Source of the DNA: Legionella genomosp. 1
Lineage (GTDB): Bacteria > Pseudomonadota > Gammaproteobacteria > Legionellales > Legionellaceae
Assembly: GCA_945865355.1 (NCBI GenBank)
Contig: CAMBDN010000004.1
Span: 1 to 29,530, forward strand
Direction of reading: 5' to 3'
DNA: 29,530 bases
Part shown: in pieces, positions 15,264-23,226 of the stretch
Layout: each line of letters starts with the position of its first letter
Numbering within the stretch: the stretch's first letter is position 1
Made by a program: the position numbers and the translations under genes
Notes under the pieces: model-generated
Databases searched by the model: none
What the model saw: only the letters and a program-made list of their open reading frames with translations
Told to the model about the DNA's origin: nothing

Positions 15264-17426
15264 CTATGGTTCTGCAGCACTAGCGGAGCTGTTGCTATAA
15301 TGAGCATCCCGTTCAACGGACGGCTCAGGGGTGGTTTCAACGCGCCTTTTTTTCGTATGAAACTGAAAATGATTGGGGCTGTGAGGTTTGGCTGGTGCTG
15401 GCTGTAAACCATAGCCAGCGAGTGCCGCCATTTGTTCATCAGGCAATGCCAAGGTCCCGGCTCTAAATTGCTGATAGGATTTTTTTGCCCTTTCCAGATA
15501 AGCGGGGCCTTGGGTATCAATGAATTCTTGAATGCTCTCGGGAAGCGCAAACGGCGGACTTGGCGGTAGAGGGGGCATTTCTATTGCCGTCAAACAAGCA
15601 CCAATGATGGTATGGCAAAAATTACTGCCGTCGCTGCTTTTAGCTATATTGATAAATAGCGTGCGAATGAGGGGATCGCGAACTTCGCTTGCTGAAAGGA
15701 TGTGAAGTTCACCGCTCGCTGTTGCTTGAGTCCGCAAATTACCTTCAGCACTGGATCGTTTTTCATTTTGCATTTCTCTACGTTTTGCCAAATGCAGACT
15801 TAATGCGCCTGACTCTTCCGGTATGAGCGTGGCATAATTACGAGCTACAAAAGCATCTACAGCTTGAATGACAAGTGCTGTGAACTGGTCTTCAGTTAAC
15901 GCATGAGCTGGGTCATATTGATCACAATTGAGTAATGTATTCCAATTGACTCGATCTGCTGCCGCAATGGCAACACCGACTTGCGCACGTTCAATGGTTT
16001 GGAGTTTGAGCTCCTCGATGTTGAGGCTATCGCGAACAGTTCGGGCTGCACCAAGCTGTGATTGTATCAACTCAATTTCTGTATTTAAATTTACATAAGA
16101 TTTTCCTGTCTCAATGCTTCTTTCCAGGGCAGCCAACTCTCCAGCTAAATCCTCTAATTGGCTGGTAATTTCGGCAACATTATCCCCGCTGACCTCTTCA
16201 TCGCTTTCAGCCTCAGCCTCAGCCTCAGTTAGATCTACATCAAGTTGATCACGGCGAAAAATTAACGTTTCACGCTCCTCATCCATGGTAGCGATTTGCT
16301 CAACTAGGTTCGCTATGTCGTCTGGGAAATCATCAAGCTCCTCTTCTCTATCTGCGAGTTGTTTTTCCAATATAGCAATTTGACGAACTTCTTCAGGAAG
16401 TGCATCATTGGCACAGCACTCCAAAAACCGGTCAATGTTGTATAACCATCGTTCATGAAAAAATAACTCCCGCTGCTTTTTCCCCTCGGAAGGTAATGCC
16501 AAATATTTGGCCATAGGAAATTTAGTCAGCCAGACGCTAAGTACTTGGTCAGATGCCTGGTCAACGTCAGGTTCATCGCCAGGTAGTGCTGTCATAATAT
16601 ATTCAATACCCATTGGACCGCTATTATCGATAGTGGCAATTAAGATATGATAACTCTGATCAGATCGTTGCATGTCTGCGAGTGTTTCCGCATCAAACAA
16701 ACGCCACTGTCCGCCACTATTTAGACAAAATTGAGGTGTATCGGAGATGCTGGCGTTCACCGGATCAATTAAGGCATCACCAATAGTCAATAGGCGTTCT
16801 GCCTCAGCAGCAGAAAAAGATAGCAATTTCATAGCAGCTGCTTCGTTACGCATCCATTGATAGATGTTTGATGCTTCGTATGGAGAGACTGTTTTCCTAC
16901 CGTCTTCAACGACATCATTACTGACATGACTTATCAAAATAGCAATGTCATTGGGGGTTGTTTCGAGAAGAAAGGATACCCAAGGAGAGATAGCCTCTGT
17001 TTCAACCAATGGTTCTAGTTTTGCAAAAATTTGTTGGGTTAGTTCAGACTCAAACCATGCGCCATAAGAAGACACTTCTCGGCGGGATGGTGGAATTTCT
17101 TTTTCAGCAGAAGGTGCTTTGCTAAGCGGCGTGTCTAATGTAGGTTTTAATCTTTTAGGCGCAACTATTTTGCTCCCATATGGCGTTGCGCGTTCTTGAA
17201 CTTCTAATGTCGCTTTCTGAAAGAAAGTGGCCAATTGTATATGTAGGTAATGTTGTGGCGCTTCGCGTTGCCAACGATGCGCCAGTTGACAGACAATACG
17301 CTTGCTCATTTTTTTTGTTATTGCTGCCTCATCATCATCAACAACAACACCAGCAGCAGGGACAAGCCAAGCTCGCTCTGCAAGACTCTGTTGTACAGCA
17401 ATTTTTAGCTTATCAAGAATAGGCAT
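15264..17426 (-). CDS. 720-residue coiled-coil protein of unknown function (possible effector)
   Basis: I do not recognise a domain. The start at ATG 17426 is set by GGAG eight bases upstream; the frame is also open ten codons further. There is no signal peptide. A mixed alpha/beta-looking region runs to about residue 340 and contains WVSFLLETTPNDIAILISHV and NIYQWMRNEAAAMKLLSFSA. Then come a long acidic coiled coil (about 345-480; ILEKQLADREEELDDFPDDI, an Ala-Glu repeat, LEDLAGELAALERSI), a second globular part, a proline stretch (MPPLPPSPPFALP), a basic TKKRRVE patch, and a polar Ser/Glu/Ala-rich tail. Large coiled-coil proteins with such tails are common among Dot/Icm-type effectors, which is inference only. 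It is flanked by the REP-like palindrome and purK. Confidence 0.7.
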   Translation of the reverse strand: MPILDKLKIAVQQSLAERAWLVPAAGVVVDDDEAAITKKMSKRIVCQLAHRWQREAPQHYLHIQLATFFQKATLEVQERATPYGSKIVAPKRLKPTLDTPLSKAPSAEKEIPPSRREVSSYGAWFESELTQQIFAKLEPLVETEAISPWVSFLLETTPNDIAILISHVSNDVVEDGRKTVSPYEASNIYQWMRNEAAAMKLLSFSAAEAERLLTIGDALIDPVNASISDTPQFCLNSGGQWRLFDAETLADMQRSDQSYHILIATIDNSGPMGIEYIMTALPGDEPDVDQASDQVLSVWLTKFPMAKYLALPSEGKKQRELFFHERWLYNIDRFLECCANDALPEEVRQIAILEKQLADREEELDDFPDDIANLVEQIATMDEERETLIFRRDQLDVDLTEAEAEAESDEEVSGDNVAEITSQLEDLAGELAALERSIETGKSYVNLNTEIELIQSQLGAARTVRDSLNIEELKLQTIERAQVGVAIAAADRVNWNTLLNCDQYDPAHALTEDQFTALVIQAVDAFVARNYATLIPEESGALSLHLAKRREMQNEKRSSAEGNLRTQATASGELHILSASEVRDPLIRTLFINIAKSSDGSNFCHTIIGACLTAIEMPPLPPSPPFALPESIQEFIDTQGPAYLERAKKSYQQFRAGTLALPDEQMAALAGYGLQPAPAKPHSPNHFQFHTKKRRVETTPEPSVERDAHYSNSSASAAEP
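16208..16228. repeat. Hexanucleotide tandem repeat inside the coiled-coil gene
   Basis: CAGCCT is repeated 3.5 times in perfect register. On the coding (minus) strand it encodes alternating Glu-Ala in the acidic coiled coil. Whole-codon-pair units would change length without breaking the frame. Confidence 0.75.
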
Positions 17427-17536
17427 ATCCAATTCTCCGTAGTAAATAATTTGCATGGCAGTAGGGGGTAAAATTTACTTTATCACGTTAATGCAGCTGG
17501 TTGAATTTTCGTTTAAAACGGGCAGGGAAAGATGAT

Positions 17537-18628
17537 TTAAATAACGACTAGATGGTTAAACGCTGTAACTCGGTTGGCTAGTTGCTGCTGATCCTCAGCA
17601 CATATGGTGATGTGTCCTAATTTTCGATGGGCCCTTGGTGATTTTCCATAGGTATGATAATGCAATCCAGGGATGCTAAGTATTGCTTGGAGATTGTTTG
17701 GCTCTTGGCCGATGCAGTTAATCATGGTGCTGTAACCATGGGTATCTGTACAGCCTAATGGTAAGCCGCTAATAGCGCGCATATGATTTTCAAATTGGGA
17801 CGTTACTGCACCCTCTATGGTCCAATGGCCTGAGTTATGAACGCGCGGTGCTATTTCATTTACAATCAGTTCGCTATCGTTAATACAAAAAAACTCGATG
17901 GCCATGACGCCAATATAATTGAGTTTCTCTGCAATCGCTACTGCATAATTTTGTGCCGTGGTTTGCAGGTTGGTATTGAGATAAGGTGCTTGAGAATAGC
18001 GTAAAATGCCTTGTTGATGATGATTTAACGTTAGGGGGTAAAATACAACATCGCTAGAATGGCCTCGAGCAAAAACCAGGGATACTTCACATTGGAAAGG
18101 CACGAAAGCCTCGGCAATTAATAGCTGAGAGCCCGCTTGTTCCCACGCATTTTTAGCATCCGCTTCATTGGCAATGACAAATTGACCCTTACCATCATAG
18201 CCATTTCGTCGAGTTTTCAGCACTAATGGAAAATGAAGCGGTGCTATGGCCTCTTGTAAATCATTCCAATGGTCGATTTGGCGGTATTGTGCTGTGGGTA
18301 TATGTAGTTCGTTCAGAAAATCTTTTTCATATAACCTATCTTGGGTAATTTTTAACGCTTGAATACCAGGAACGAGTTGGTATCTGTTGGCGATAGGGAG
18401 AACGGCATCATAGGGTAAATTTTCAGTTTCATAAGTAACACAATCAACATCGTGAAAATGCTTACTAATTTCTTCAAGATCGTGGAAAGAAGAAGGTACT
18501 ACCTTAGCTACTTGTGTGGCTGAACAGCCCAGTGCTGGATCGATGCAAATAACATTTATACCCAGCGGATAACCCGCTAATGCAAGCATTTTTGCTAACT
18601 GTCCACCGCCTAGGATGCCTATTTTCAA
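17537..18628 (-). CDS. purK: N5-carboxyaminoimidazole ribonucleotide synthase
   Basis: The 363-residue ATP-grasp enzyme has an N-terminal KIGILGGGQLAKMLALAGY. The central lobe has FPLVLKTRRNGYDGKGQFVI and EAFVPFQCEVSLVFARG, and the metal-binding end has IGVMAIEFFCINDSELIVNE followed by IAPRVHNSGHWTIEGA. PurK makes N5-CAIR from AIR, bicarbonate and ATP, the substrate of PurE. Length matches the family. It starts with TTG at 18628, overlapping the purE stop by four bases (TTGA), so purEK is translationally coupled. Confidence 0.96.
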   Translation of the reverse strand: MKIGILGGGQLAKMLALAGYPLGINVICIDPALGCSATQVAKVVPSSFHDLEEISKHFHDVDCVTYETENLPYDAVLPIANRYQLVPGIQALKITQDRLYEKDFLNELHIPTAQYRQIDHWNDLQEAIAPLHFPLVLKTRRNGYDGKGQFVIANEADAKNAWEQAGSQLLIAEAFVPFQCEVSLVFARGHSSDVVFYPLTLNHHQQGILRYSQAPYLNTNLQTTAQNYAVAIAEKLNYIGVMAIEFFCINDSELIVNEIAPRVHNSGHWTIEGAVTSQFENHMRAISGLPLGCTDTHGYSTMINCIGQEPNNLQAILSIPGLHYHTYGKSPRAHRKLGHITICAEDQQQLANRVTAFNHLVVI

Positions 18629-19122
18629 ACTGTCTTCTCTCTGGGGTCTGGGTGAGACAGTACCTGATGGGTTTGCTGCTCGCGAAATTGTACCAATGCC
18701 TGCTGAATCGTTGGATATTTATTTGCCAAAATAGCGGCTGCGAGTAAGGCTGCGTTAGTCGCCCCAGCTTTTCCGATTGCTAATGTTGCCACTGGAACGC
18801 CTGAAGGCATTTGTACTATCGATAACAATGAATCCAGACCATTCAATGTCTTTGATTGGATAGGAACGCCGAGTATTGGCAATGTGGTTTTGGCTGCAAG
18901 CATCCCTGGCAAATGAGCAGCGCCACCTGCTCCTGCAATGATCACCTCAAGATGTCGGGCTTGCGCAGTTTCAGCGTAAGCAAACAATTTGTCGGGTGTG
19001 CGGTGCGCAGAAACAACATTTACTTCATAAGCAATATTTAACTGATCCAACATATTTGCCGTATGGATTAGAGTGTCCCAATCACTACGTGAGCCCATCA
19101 CAATACCTACTAGCTTATTCAT
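18625..19122 (-). CDS. purE: N5-carboxyaminoimidazole ribonucleotide mutase
   Basis: The 165-residue protein has VGIVMGSRSDWDTLIHTANM, the catalytic SAHRTPDKLF (His of S-A-H-R), IIAGAGGAAHLPGMLA and LPILGVPI. This is the class I bacterial PurE, which moves the carboxylate of N5-CAIR to C4. ATG 19122 is preferred because GGGGA lies six bases upstream and MNKLVGIVMGS is the normal N-terminus; the frame is open to 19224 but the extra residues look non-coding. It is the first gene of the purEK pair and is divergent from the purM-side operon. Confidence 0.96.
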   Translation of the reverse strand: MNKLVGIVMGSRSDWDTLIHTANMLDQLNIAYEVNVVSAHRTPDKLFAYAETAQARHLEVIIAGAGGAAHLPGMLAAKTTLPILGVPIQSKTLNGLDSLLSIVQMPSGVPVATLAIGKAGATNAALLAAAILANKYPTIQQALVQFREQQTHQVLSHPDPREKTV

Positions 19123-19165
19123 ATTATTCCCCATGGGAATGATATTATCGGCTTGGAAGACTATC

Positions 19166-19179
19166 GCAATTTTAATTGC
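19166..19179. promoter_or_regulatory. 14-bp perfect palindrome upstream of purE
   Basis: GCAATTTTAATTGC, six-base arms around TT, lies 44 bp upstream of the purE ATG. On the minus strand a TTGTCC hexamer precedes it, and a weak -10 (TAGTCT) would follow at 17-bp spacing, placing the palindrome inside the spacer. It could be an operator for purine control. Chance is not excluded. Confidence 0.3.
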
Positions 19180-19326
19180 TGGACAAGGGGCGTCGCTCTT
19201 CCTTTGAAAAAGGAGCCGTAGCATTGGCGTTACAGAATAGCCATGATTTAATTTTCACCCAATCATTACGATCACGATCCTTCTGTGTTAACATTGGCGC
19301 GTCTCTTGAAAACTCGAGAAAGTGTT

Positions 19327-19584
19327 ATGAATCTTGAAAATCAAGTGCTAAATTTTAGTGATTTAGCTAGCGGAGAAATTCGTGCACTTTTGCAGCAGCA
19401 CCAACTTGTATTAAACGTTGATGAAGCATTAACGATTCAATACCCCATTTTGAAATACCCATCCACTCTTGATAAATGCGTTCCTTGGTTGACACAAAAA
19501 TCTGAACCTATCTTTTCTCGAAGCACTATTAAAAACCTGTATTATCAATCATATATTCCGGCGAATTTAGCTAAAAGCCAGTGA
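19327..19584 (+). CDS. PurL N-terminus-like ORF, 85 residues (possible purL remnant)
   Basis: The protein starts MNLENQVLNFSDLASGEIRA and has VLNVDEALTIQ, YPILKYPSTLDKC and QKSEPIFSRSTIKNLYY. The spacing and several residues align with the start of small-type FGAM synthase (L-x-L-x-x-D-E-x-x-x-I, then I-L-x-x-x-x-T-L, then nine residues, then S-E, then K-N-L). The catalytic His-Cys of S-E-H-C is replaced by Pro-Ile, and the reading stops 25 residues later, where PurL continues for about 650. It immediately precedes purM; a GTG of the purM frame overlaps its stop. I read it as a decayed purL head or a short derivative. It could also be an unrelated small protein. Confidence 0.4.
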   Translation: MNLENQVLNFSDLASGEIRALLQQHQLVLNVDEALTIQYPILKYPSTLDKCVPWLTQKSEPIFSRSTIKNLYYQSYIPANLAKSQ

Positions 19585-19610
19585 AACACTGGGTTAAGGG
19601 AGAAATTACA

Positions 19611-20657
19611 ATGACTGTTATCGATTACAAGGCAGCGGGTGTTGATATCCATGCAGGCAATGACGCGGTAAAACGGATTAAAAAAGTGGTTGAAAAGACC
19701 TTCTCCCCCAATGTATTAACTGAAATCGGATCGTTCGGCGCTTTATATGATTTAAAGTCCTTGTTACAAAATTATGATCACCCTGTTCTAGTGCAAAGTA
19801 TCGATGGTGTAGGTACTAAAACCATGATTGCACGAATGATGAACAAATATGACACCATTGGGATGGATGTTGTTAGTGCAACGGCGAACGATATTATCGT
19901 TCTCGGTGCAACACCGCTGACCCTGTTGGATTATATTGCAAACAATAAAATGCAGCCGGAAATTGTTGAACAAATAGTGCAGGGAATGGCAACGGCTTGC
20001 GCGGATAATGGGATTTCTTTGGTTGGCGGAGAAACCGCTGAAATGCCAGGAACTTATTATCCCGGTGAGCATGATGTGGTTGGTGTTGTAACTGGTGTTG
20101 TAGAGAAAAATAAGGTGATTTTAGGCAAGGCTATTGCCCCAGGCGATGTTGTCCTTGGACTCAGTTCGAGTGGTTTGCACACCAATGGTTACTCTTTAGC
20201 ACGCAAGCTGTTTTTCGATGTGGCTAAATTGAATGTTGACTCCTTGCATCCCGAGCTTGAGCGATCTGTAGGAGAAACCCTGCTAGAGCCGCATTTAAAT
20301 TATACGCGACCTATTTTACATTTATTGAATCAACAGATTGAAATTGATGGTATGGCTCATATTACCGGAGGAGGTTTTTTAGAAAATATTCCTCGTATCT
20401 TACCGACGGGTTGTGCTGTTGAAATTGACCAAGGAAGTTGGACGATTCCCCCTGTTTTCCACATCATGCAGCAATTGGGAAAATTGAGTGTCCAAGATTT
20501 ATTTTGTACCTTTAACATGGGGATTGGTTTGGTGATGATGGTCAAAGAGCGCTGGGTTAATAGCGTGCGAGATCAGCTACGCTCCTATCCTGATTTTCAG
20601 GTGCAACAAATAGGTCGTGTCGTTTGTTCTGAACATAAAATCGTGAGGATTTTGTAG
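19611..20657 (+). CDS. purM: Phosphoribosylformylglycinamidine cyclo-ligase (AIR synthetase)
   Basis: The 348-residue protein has YKAAGVDIHAGNDAVKRIKK, VQSIDGVGTKTMIARMM, MDVVSATANDIIVLGATPL, LVGGETAEMPGTYYPGEHDV, LGLSSSGLHTNGYSLARKL, HITGGGFLENIPRILP and FNMGIGLVMMV. All are standard PurM blocks. It closes the imidazole ring of AIR from FGAM with ATP. ATG 19611 is chosen because AAGGGAG lies upstream at proper spacing; the frame is open ten codons earlier at a GTG that overlaps the preceding small ORF. It heads the recognisable plus-strand purine operon, and purC begins one base after its stop. Confidence 0.97.
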   Translation: MTVIDYKAAGVDIHAGNDAVKRIKKVVEKTFSPNVLTEIGSFGALYDLKSLLQNYDHPVLVQSIDGVGTKTMIARMMNKYDTIGMDVVSATANDIIVLGATPLTLLDYIANNKMQPEIVEQIVQGMATACADNGISLVGGETAEMPGTYYPGEHDVVGVVTGVVEKNKVILGKAIAPGDVVLGLSSSGLHTNGYSLARKLFFDVAKLNVDSLHPELERSVGETLLEPHLNYTRPILHLLNQQIEIDGMAHITGGGFLENIPRILPTGCAVEIDQGSWTIPPVFHIMQQLGKLSVQDLFCTFNMGIGLVMMVKERWVNSVRDQLRSYPDFQVQQIGRVVCSEHKIVRIL

Positions 20658-20658
20658 C

Positions 20659-21660
20659 GTGAGTATTTTCACCATGACTGATTATACCGCAGCTATTCGC
20701 ACCGCTTTATCACAATGTGTCATTGAAACGGATTTGAAAGTTGGCACCAAATATCGAGGTAAAGTCCGTGATGTGTATGATTTGGGCGAGTCATTACTGT
20801 TGATCAGTACCGATAGGCAAAGCGCTTTTGACCGCGTTCTGGCGTCGGTTCCTTATAAAGGACAGGTACTCAATTTAATCAGCGCTTGGTGGTTTGAAAA
20901 AACGCGCCATATCCTTCCTAATCATGTGCTCAGTATTCCTGCTCCCAATGCCATGGTCGCTAAAAAATGCTCGGTATTTCCTATTGAATTTGTAGTACGT
21001 GGCTACATTACTGGCACAACCAATACCTCTTTATGGGCACATTACCAAAAGGGTCAGCGTGACTATTGTGGTCATGTATTTCCAGAGGGGTTAAAGAAAA
21101 ATCAAAAATTGCCTCAGGCAGTGATAACCCCAACCACCAAAGATGCCATCCATGATCGGCTCATTTCTGTTCAAGAAATTATTCAACAAAAATTAATGAC
21201 CGCTGAAGAATGGGATATTGCCTCAACAGCGGCACTTCGTTTGTATGAGTTCGGCGTTGAAACAGCGAACCAGCATGGATTAGTTCTGGTAGACACCAAA
21301 TATGAAATGGGGCGCGATGCGGAAGGTAATATTGTGTTACTTGATGAAATACATACGCCTGATTCAAGTCGCTTTTGGTTGGCAAGCAGTTATGAACAAC
21401 GTATTGTTGATGGGCTAGAGCCTGAAAATATTGATAAAGAATTTTTACGCTTATGGTTTGTAGAGCATTGTGATCCTTATCAGGATGCCCCTTTGCCTGC
21501 GGCACCCGAAGAGCTGATTGTTACTTTATCGGCGCGTTACATTCAGTTGTATGAAATGATTACCGGCAATTGCTTCCCCTTCTCGAAATCACCAGGAGTT
21601 GAGGAGCTACTCATTAACGTAGCTCGCACGGAGCGAAACTTATTGCAGGATCTTGCATAA
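20659..21660 (+). CDS. purC: SAICAR synthase, long (Ade1-like) type
   Basis: The 333-residue protein has KYRGKVRDVYDLGESLLLIS, TDRQSAFDRVLASVPYKGQV, FPIEFVVRGYITGTTNTSLW, PQAVITPTTKDAIHD, YEFGVETANQHGLVLVDTKY and DEIHTPDSSRFW, all SAICAR synthetase signatures. At over 330 residues it is of the longer yeast/plant-like form, not the 237-residue E. coli form. It joins aspartate to CAIR using ATP. The start is GTG 20659, one base after purM, with GAGGA nine to ten bases upstream inside the purM end; ATG 20674 is the alternative. Confidence 0.96.
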   Translation: MSIFTMTDYTAAIRTALSQCVIETDLKVGTKYRGKVRDVYDLGESLLLISTDRQSAFDRVLASVPYKGQVLNLISAWWFEKTRHILPNHVLSIPAPNAMVAKKCSVFPIEFVVRGYITGTTNTSLWAHYQKGQRDYCGHVFPEGLKKNQKLPQAVITPTTKDAIHDRLISVQEIIQQKLMTAEEWDIASTAALRLYEFGVETANQHGLVLVDTKYEMGRDAEGNIVLLDEIHTPDSSRFWLASSYEQRIVDGLEPENIDKEFLRLWFVEHCDPYQDAPLPAAPEELIVTLSARYIQLYEMITGNCFPFSKSPGVEELLINVARTERNLLQDLA

Positions 21661-21738
21661 GGATCCCTACAAGACGTTTCGTCCTGCACGGGTTGCATGG
21701 TTTGATTTAATACCATTAACTAATCGAGGACAAGAACC

Positions 21739-23226
21739 ATGTGTGGCATCGTAGGGATATATAGCCATCAACGTGTGGCTGAGGAGCTTTATAATAGCTT
21801 AATTCACCTACAACATCGCGGCCAGGATGCAGCTGGGGCGTTAACCTGTCAGCAGCGTTTTGATGTGAAACATGGCTTGGGTTTAGTGCGAGAAATTTTT
21901 AATGATACCGATATAATGGCCATGCAAGGCAATATCGGGATTGGCCATACAAGGTATCCTACCGCTGGTGGTTACGCAATTTCTGATGCTCAACCCATTT
22001 GGATTGGTAGTCCTCGAGGTATTGCCCTCGCTCATAATGGTAATTTGATAAATTATAAAGAATTAGCGGAAGAAGTTATTCAAAAAAAACATCGGCATTT
22101 AAATTCTTCAACGGATTCTGAAGTTATTTTGCATTTACTTGCTGATGGTCTAATCAATATCTCAGAGGCGGGGCATGATGATGCCGCTTTTTTTGCAACA
22201 CTTTGTAATGCGGTTCAATCCGTATTTGATCAGGCAAAGGGTTCATTTTCTATTGTCAGTGTGGTGATTGGCAAAGGTTTGCTAGCTTTTCGTGATCCGC
22301 ATGGCATTCGGCCTTTAGTAATGGGTGAGCGTGTCAATACAGACGGAACAATCGATTACATTTTTGCTTCAGAAACCACGATGTTTTATGCCCTTGGGTT
22401 TCAGCCAAAAGGTGATGTGCAACCTGGCGAGGTGGTCTATGTTAGTCAAGACGGGCAACTTTTTCGTCAATTGATACAACAAAAAGAGTTTTCACCTTGT
22501 ATTTTTGAGTACGTGTATTTTGCACGACCCGATTCAATGCTTGATGGGGTTAACGTTTATCGAGCACGCTTGCGAATGGGACAAAATTTAGCCAGGAGTT
22601 GGCGGAAAAAACACCCTGATTTACTTCCTGATGTCGTCATCCCGGCTCCCTCTACTTCAAATACTGCGGCGATGTCATTTGCACATGAATTAGGTGTTCG
22701 TTATTCAGAAGGTTTGTACAAAAATCCATTTATTGGCCGGACGTTCATCATGCCAGATGGCGAAGAAAGGCGCCGCCAGGTCCGTTATAAATTAACGCCA
22801 CAGTCGATTGAAATTAAGAATAAAAGGGTATTAATTTTAGATGACAGCATTGTCAGGGGGACAACCAGCCGTGAAATTGTCAGAATGATGCGTGAATTTC
22901 GTGCTAAAGCTGTTTACTTCGCGTCGGCTTGTGCACCGATTATTCATCCGTGCTTCTATGGGATTGATATACCGACGTCGGATGAATTGATCGCGGCTAG
23001 CAATACCCATGAACAAATTCGTCAATATTTAAATGTCGATCAATTGCTTTACCAAGAAGTCGACGATTTGGTTGAGGCGGTTACTAGAAAAGGTAAACAT
23101 CAGATTAAAACCCCATGCATGGCCTGTATGAATGGTAAGTATGTCACTGGGGGTATCAGTCAAGGTAAATTGCAACAGTTAGAAAACGACCGTCAACAAA
23201 GCAGAGGTAAAATATGCGCGTTTTGA
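21739..23226 (+). CDS. purF: Amidophosphoribosyltransferase
   Basis: The 495-residue protein begins MCGIVGIYSHQRVAEELYNS. Cys2 becomes the N-terminal nucleophile after Met removal, and no propeptide is present, as in the E. coli type. The glutaminase half has LQHRGQDAAG, GIGHTRYPTAGG and LAHNGNLINYKEL. The PRTase half has the PRPP loop VLILDDSIVRGTTSREIV and SACAPIIHPCFYGIDIPT. It commits PRPP to purine synthesis by making phosphoribosylamine, and the family is feedback-inhibited by AMP and GMP. GAGG lies nine bases before the ATG. The 78-bp gap to purC is the largest inside the operon. Confidence 0.97.
   Translation: MCGIVGIYSHQRVAEELYNSLIHLQHRGQDAAGALTCQQRFDVKHGLGLVREIFNDTDIMAMQGNIGIGHTRYPTAGGYAISDAQPIWIGSPRGIALAHNGNLINYKELAEEVIQKKHRHLNSSTDSEVILHLLADGLINISEAGHDDAAFFATLCNAVQSVFDQAKGSFSIVSVVIGKGLLAFRDPHGIRPLVMGERVNTDGTIDYIFASETTMFYALGFQPKGDVQPGEVVYVSQDGQLFRQLIQQKEFSPCIFEYVYFARPDSMLDGVNVYRARLRMGQNLARSWRKKHPDLLPDVVIPAPSTSNTAAMSFAHELGVRYSEGLYKNPFIGRTFIMPDGEERRRQVRYKLTPQSIEIKNKRVLILDDSIVRGTTSREIVRMMREFRAKAVYFASACAPIIHPCFYGIDIPTSDELIAASNTHEQIRQYLNVDQLLYQEVDDLVEAVTRKGKHQIKTPCMACMNGKYVTGGISQGKLQQLENDRQQSRGKICAF

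Noticed and set aside
15245..15550. Second minus-strand frame of 101 codons over the end of the coiled-coil gene
   Set aside because: It overlaps the long frame entirely and starts without a ribosome site; it is a shadow frame.
21671..21690. AAGACGTTTCGTCCT upstream of purF, resembling the E. coli PurR operator core
   Set aside because: The match outside ACGTTT is poor, PurR of that type is mainly enterobacterial and related, and the site is inside an operon gap. It is more likely a chance short hairpin.
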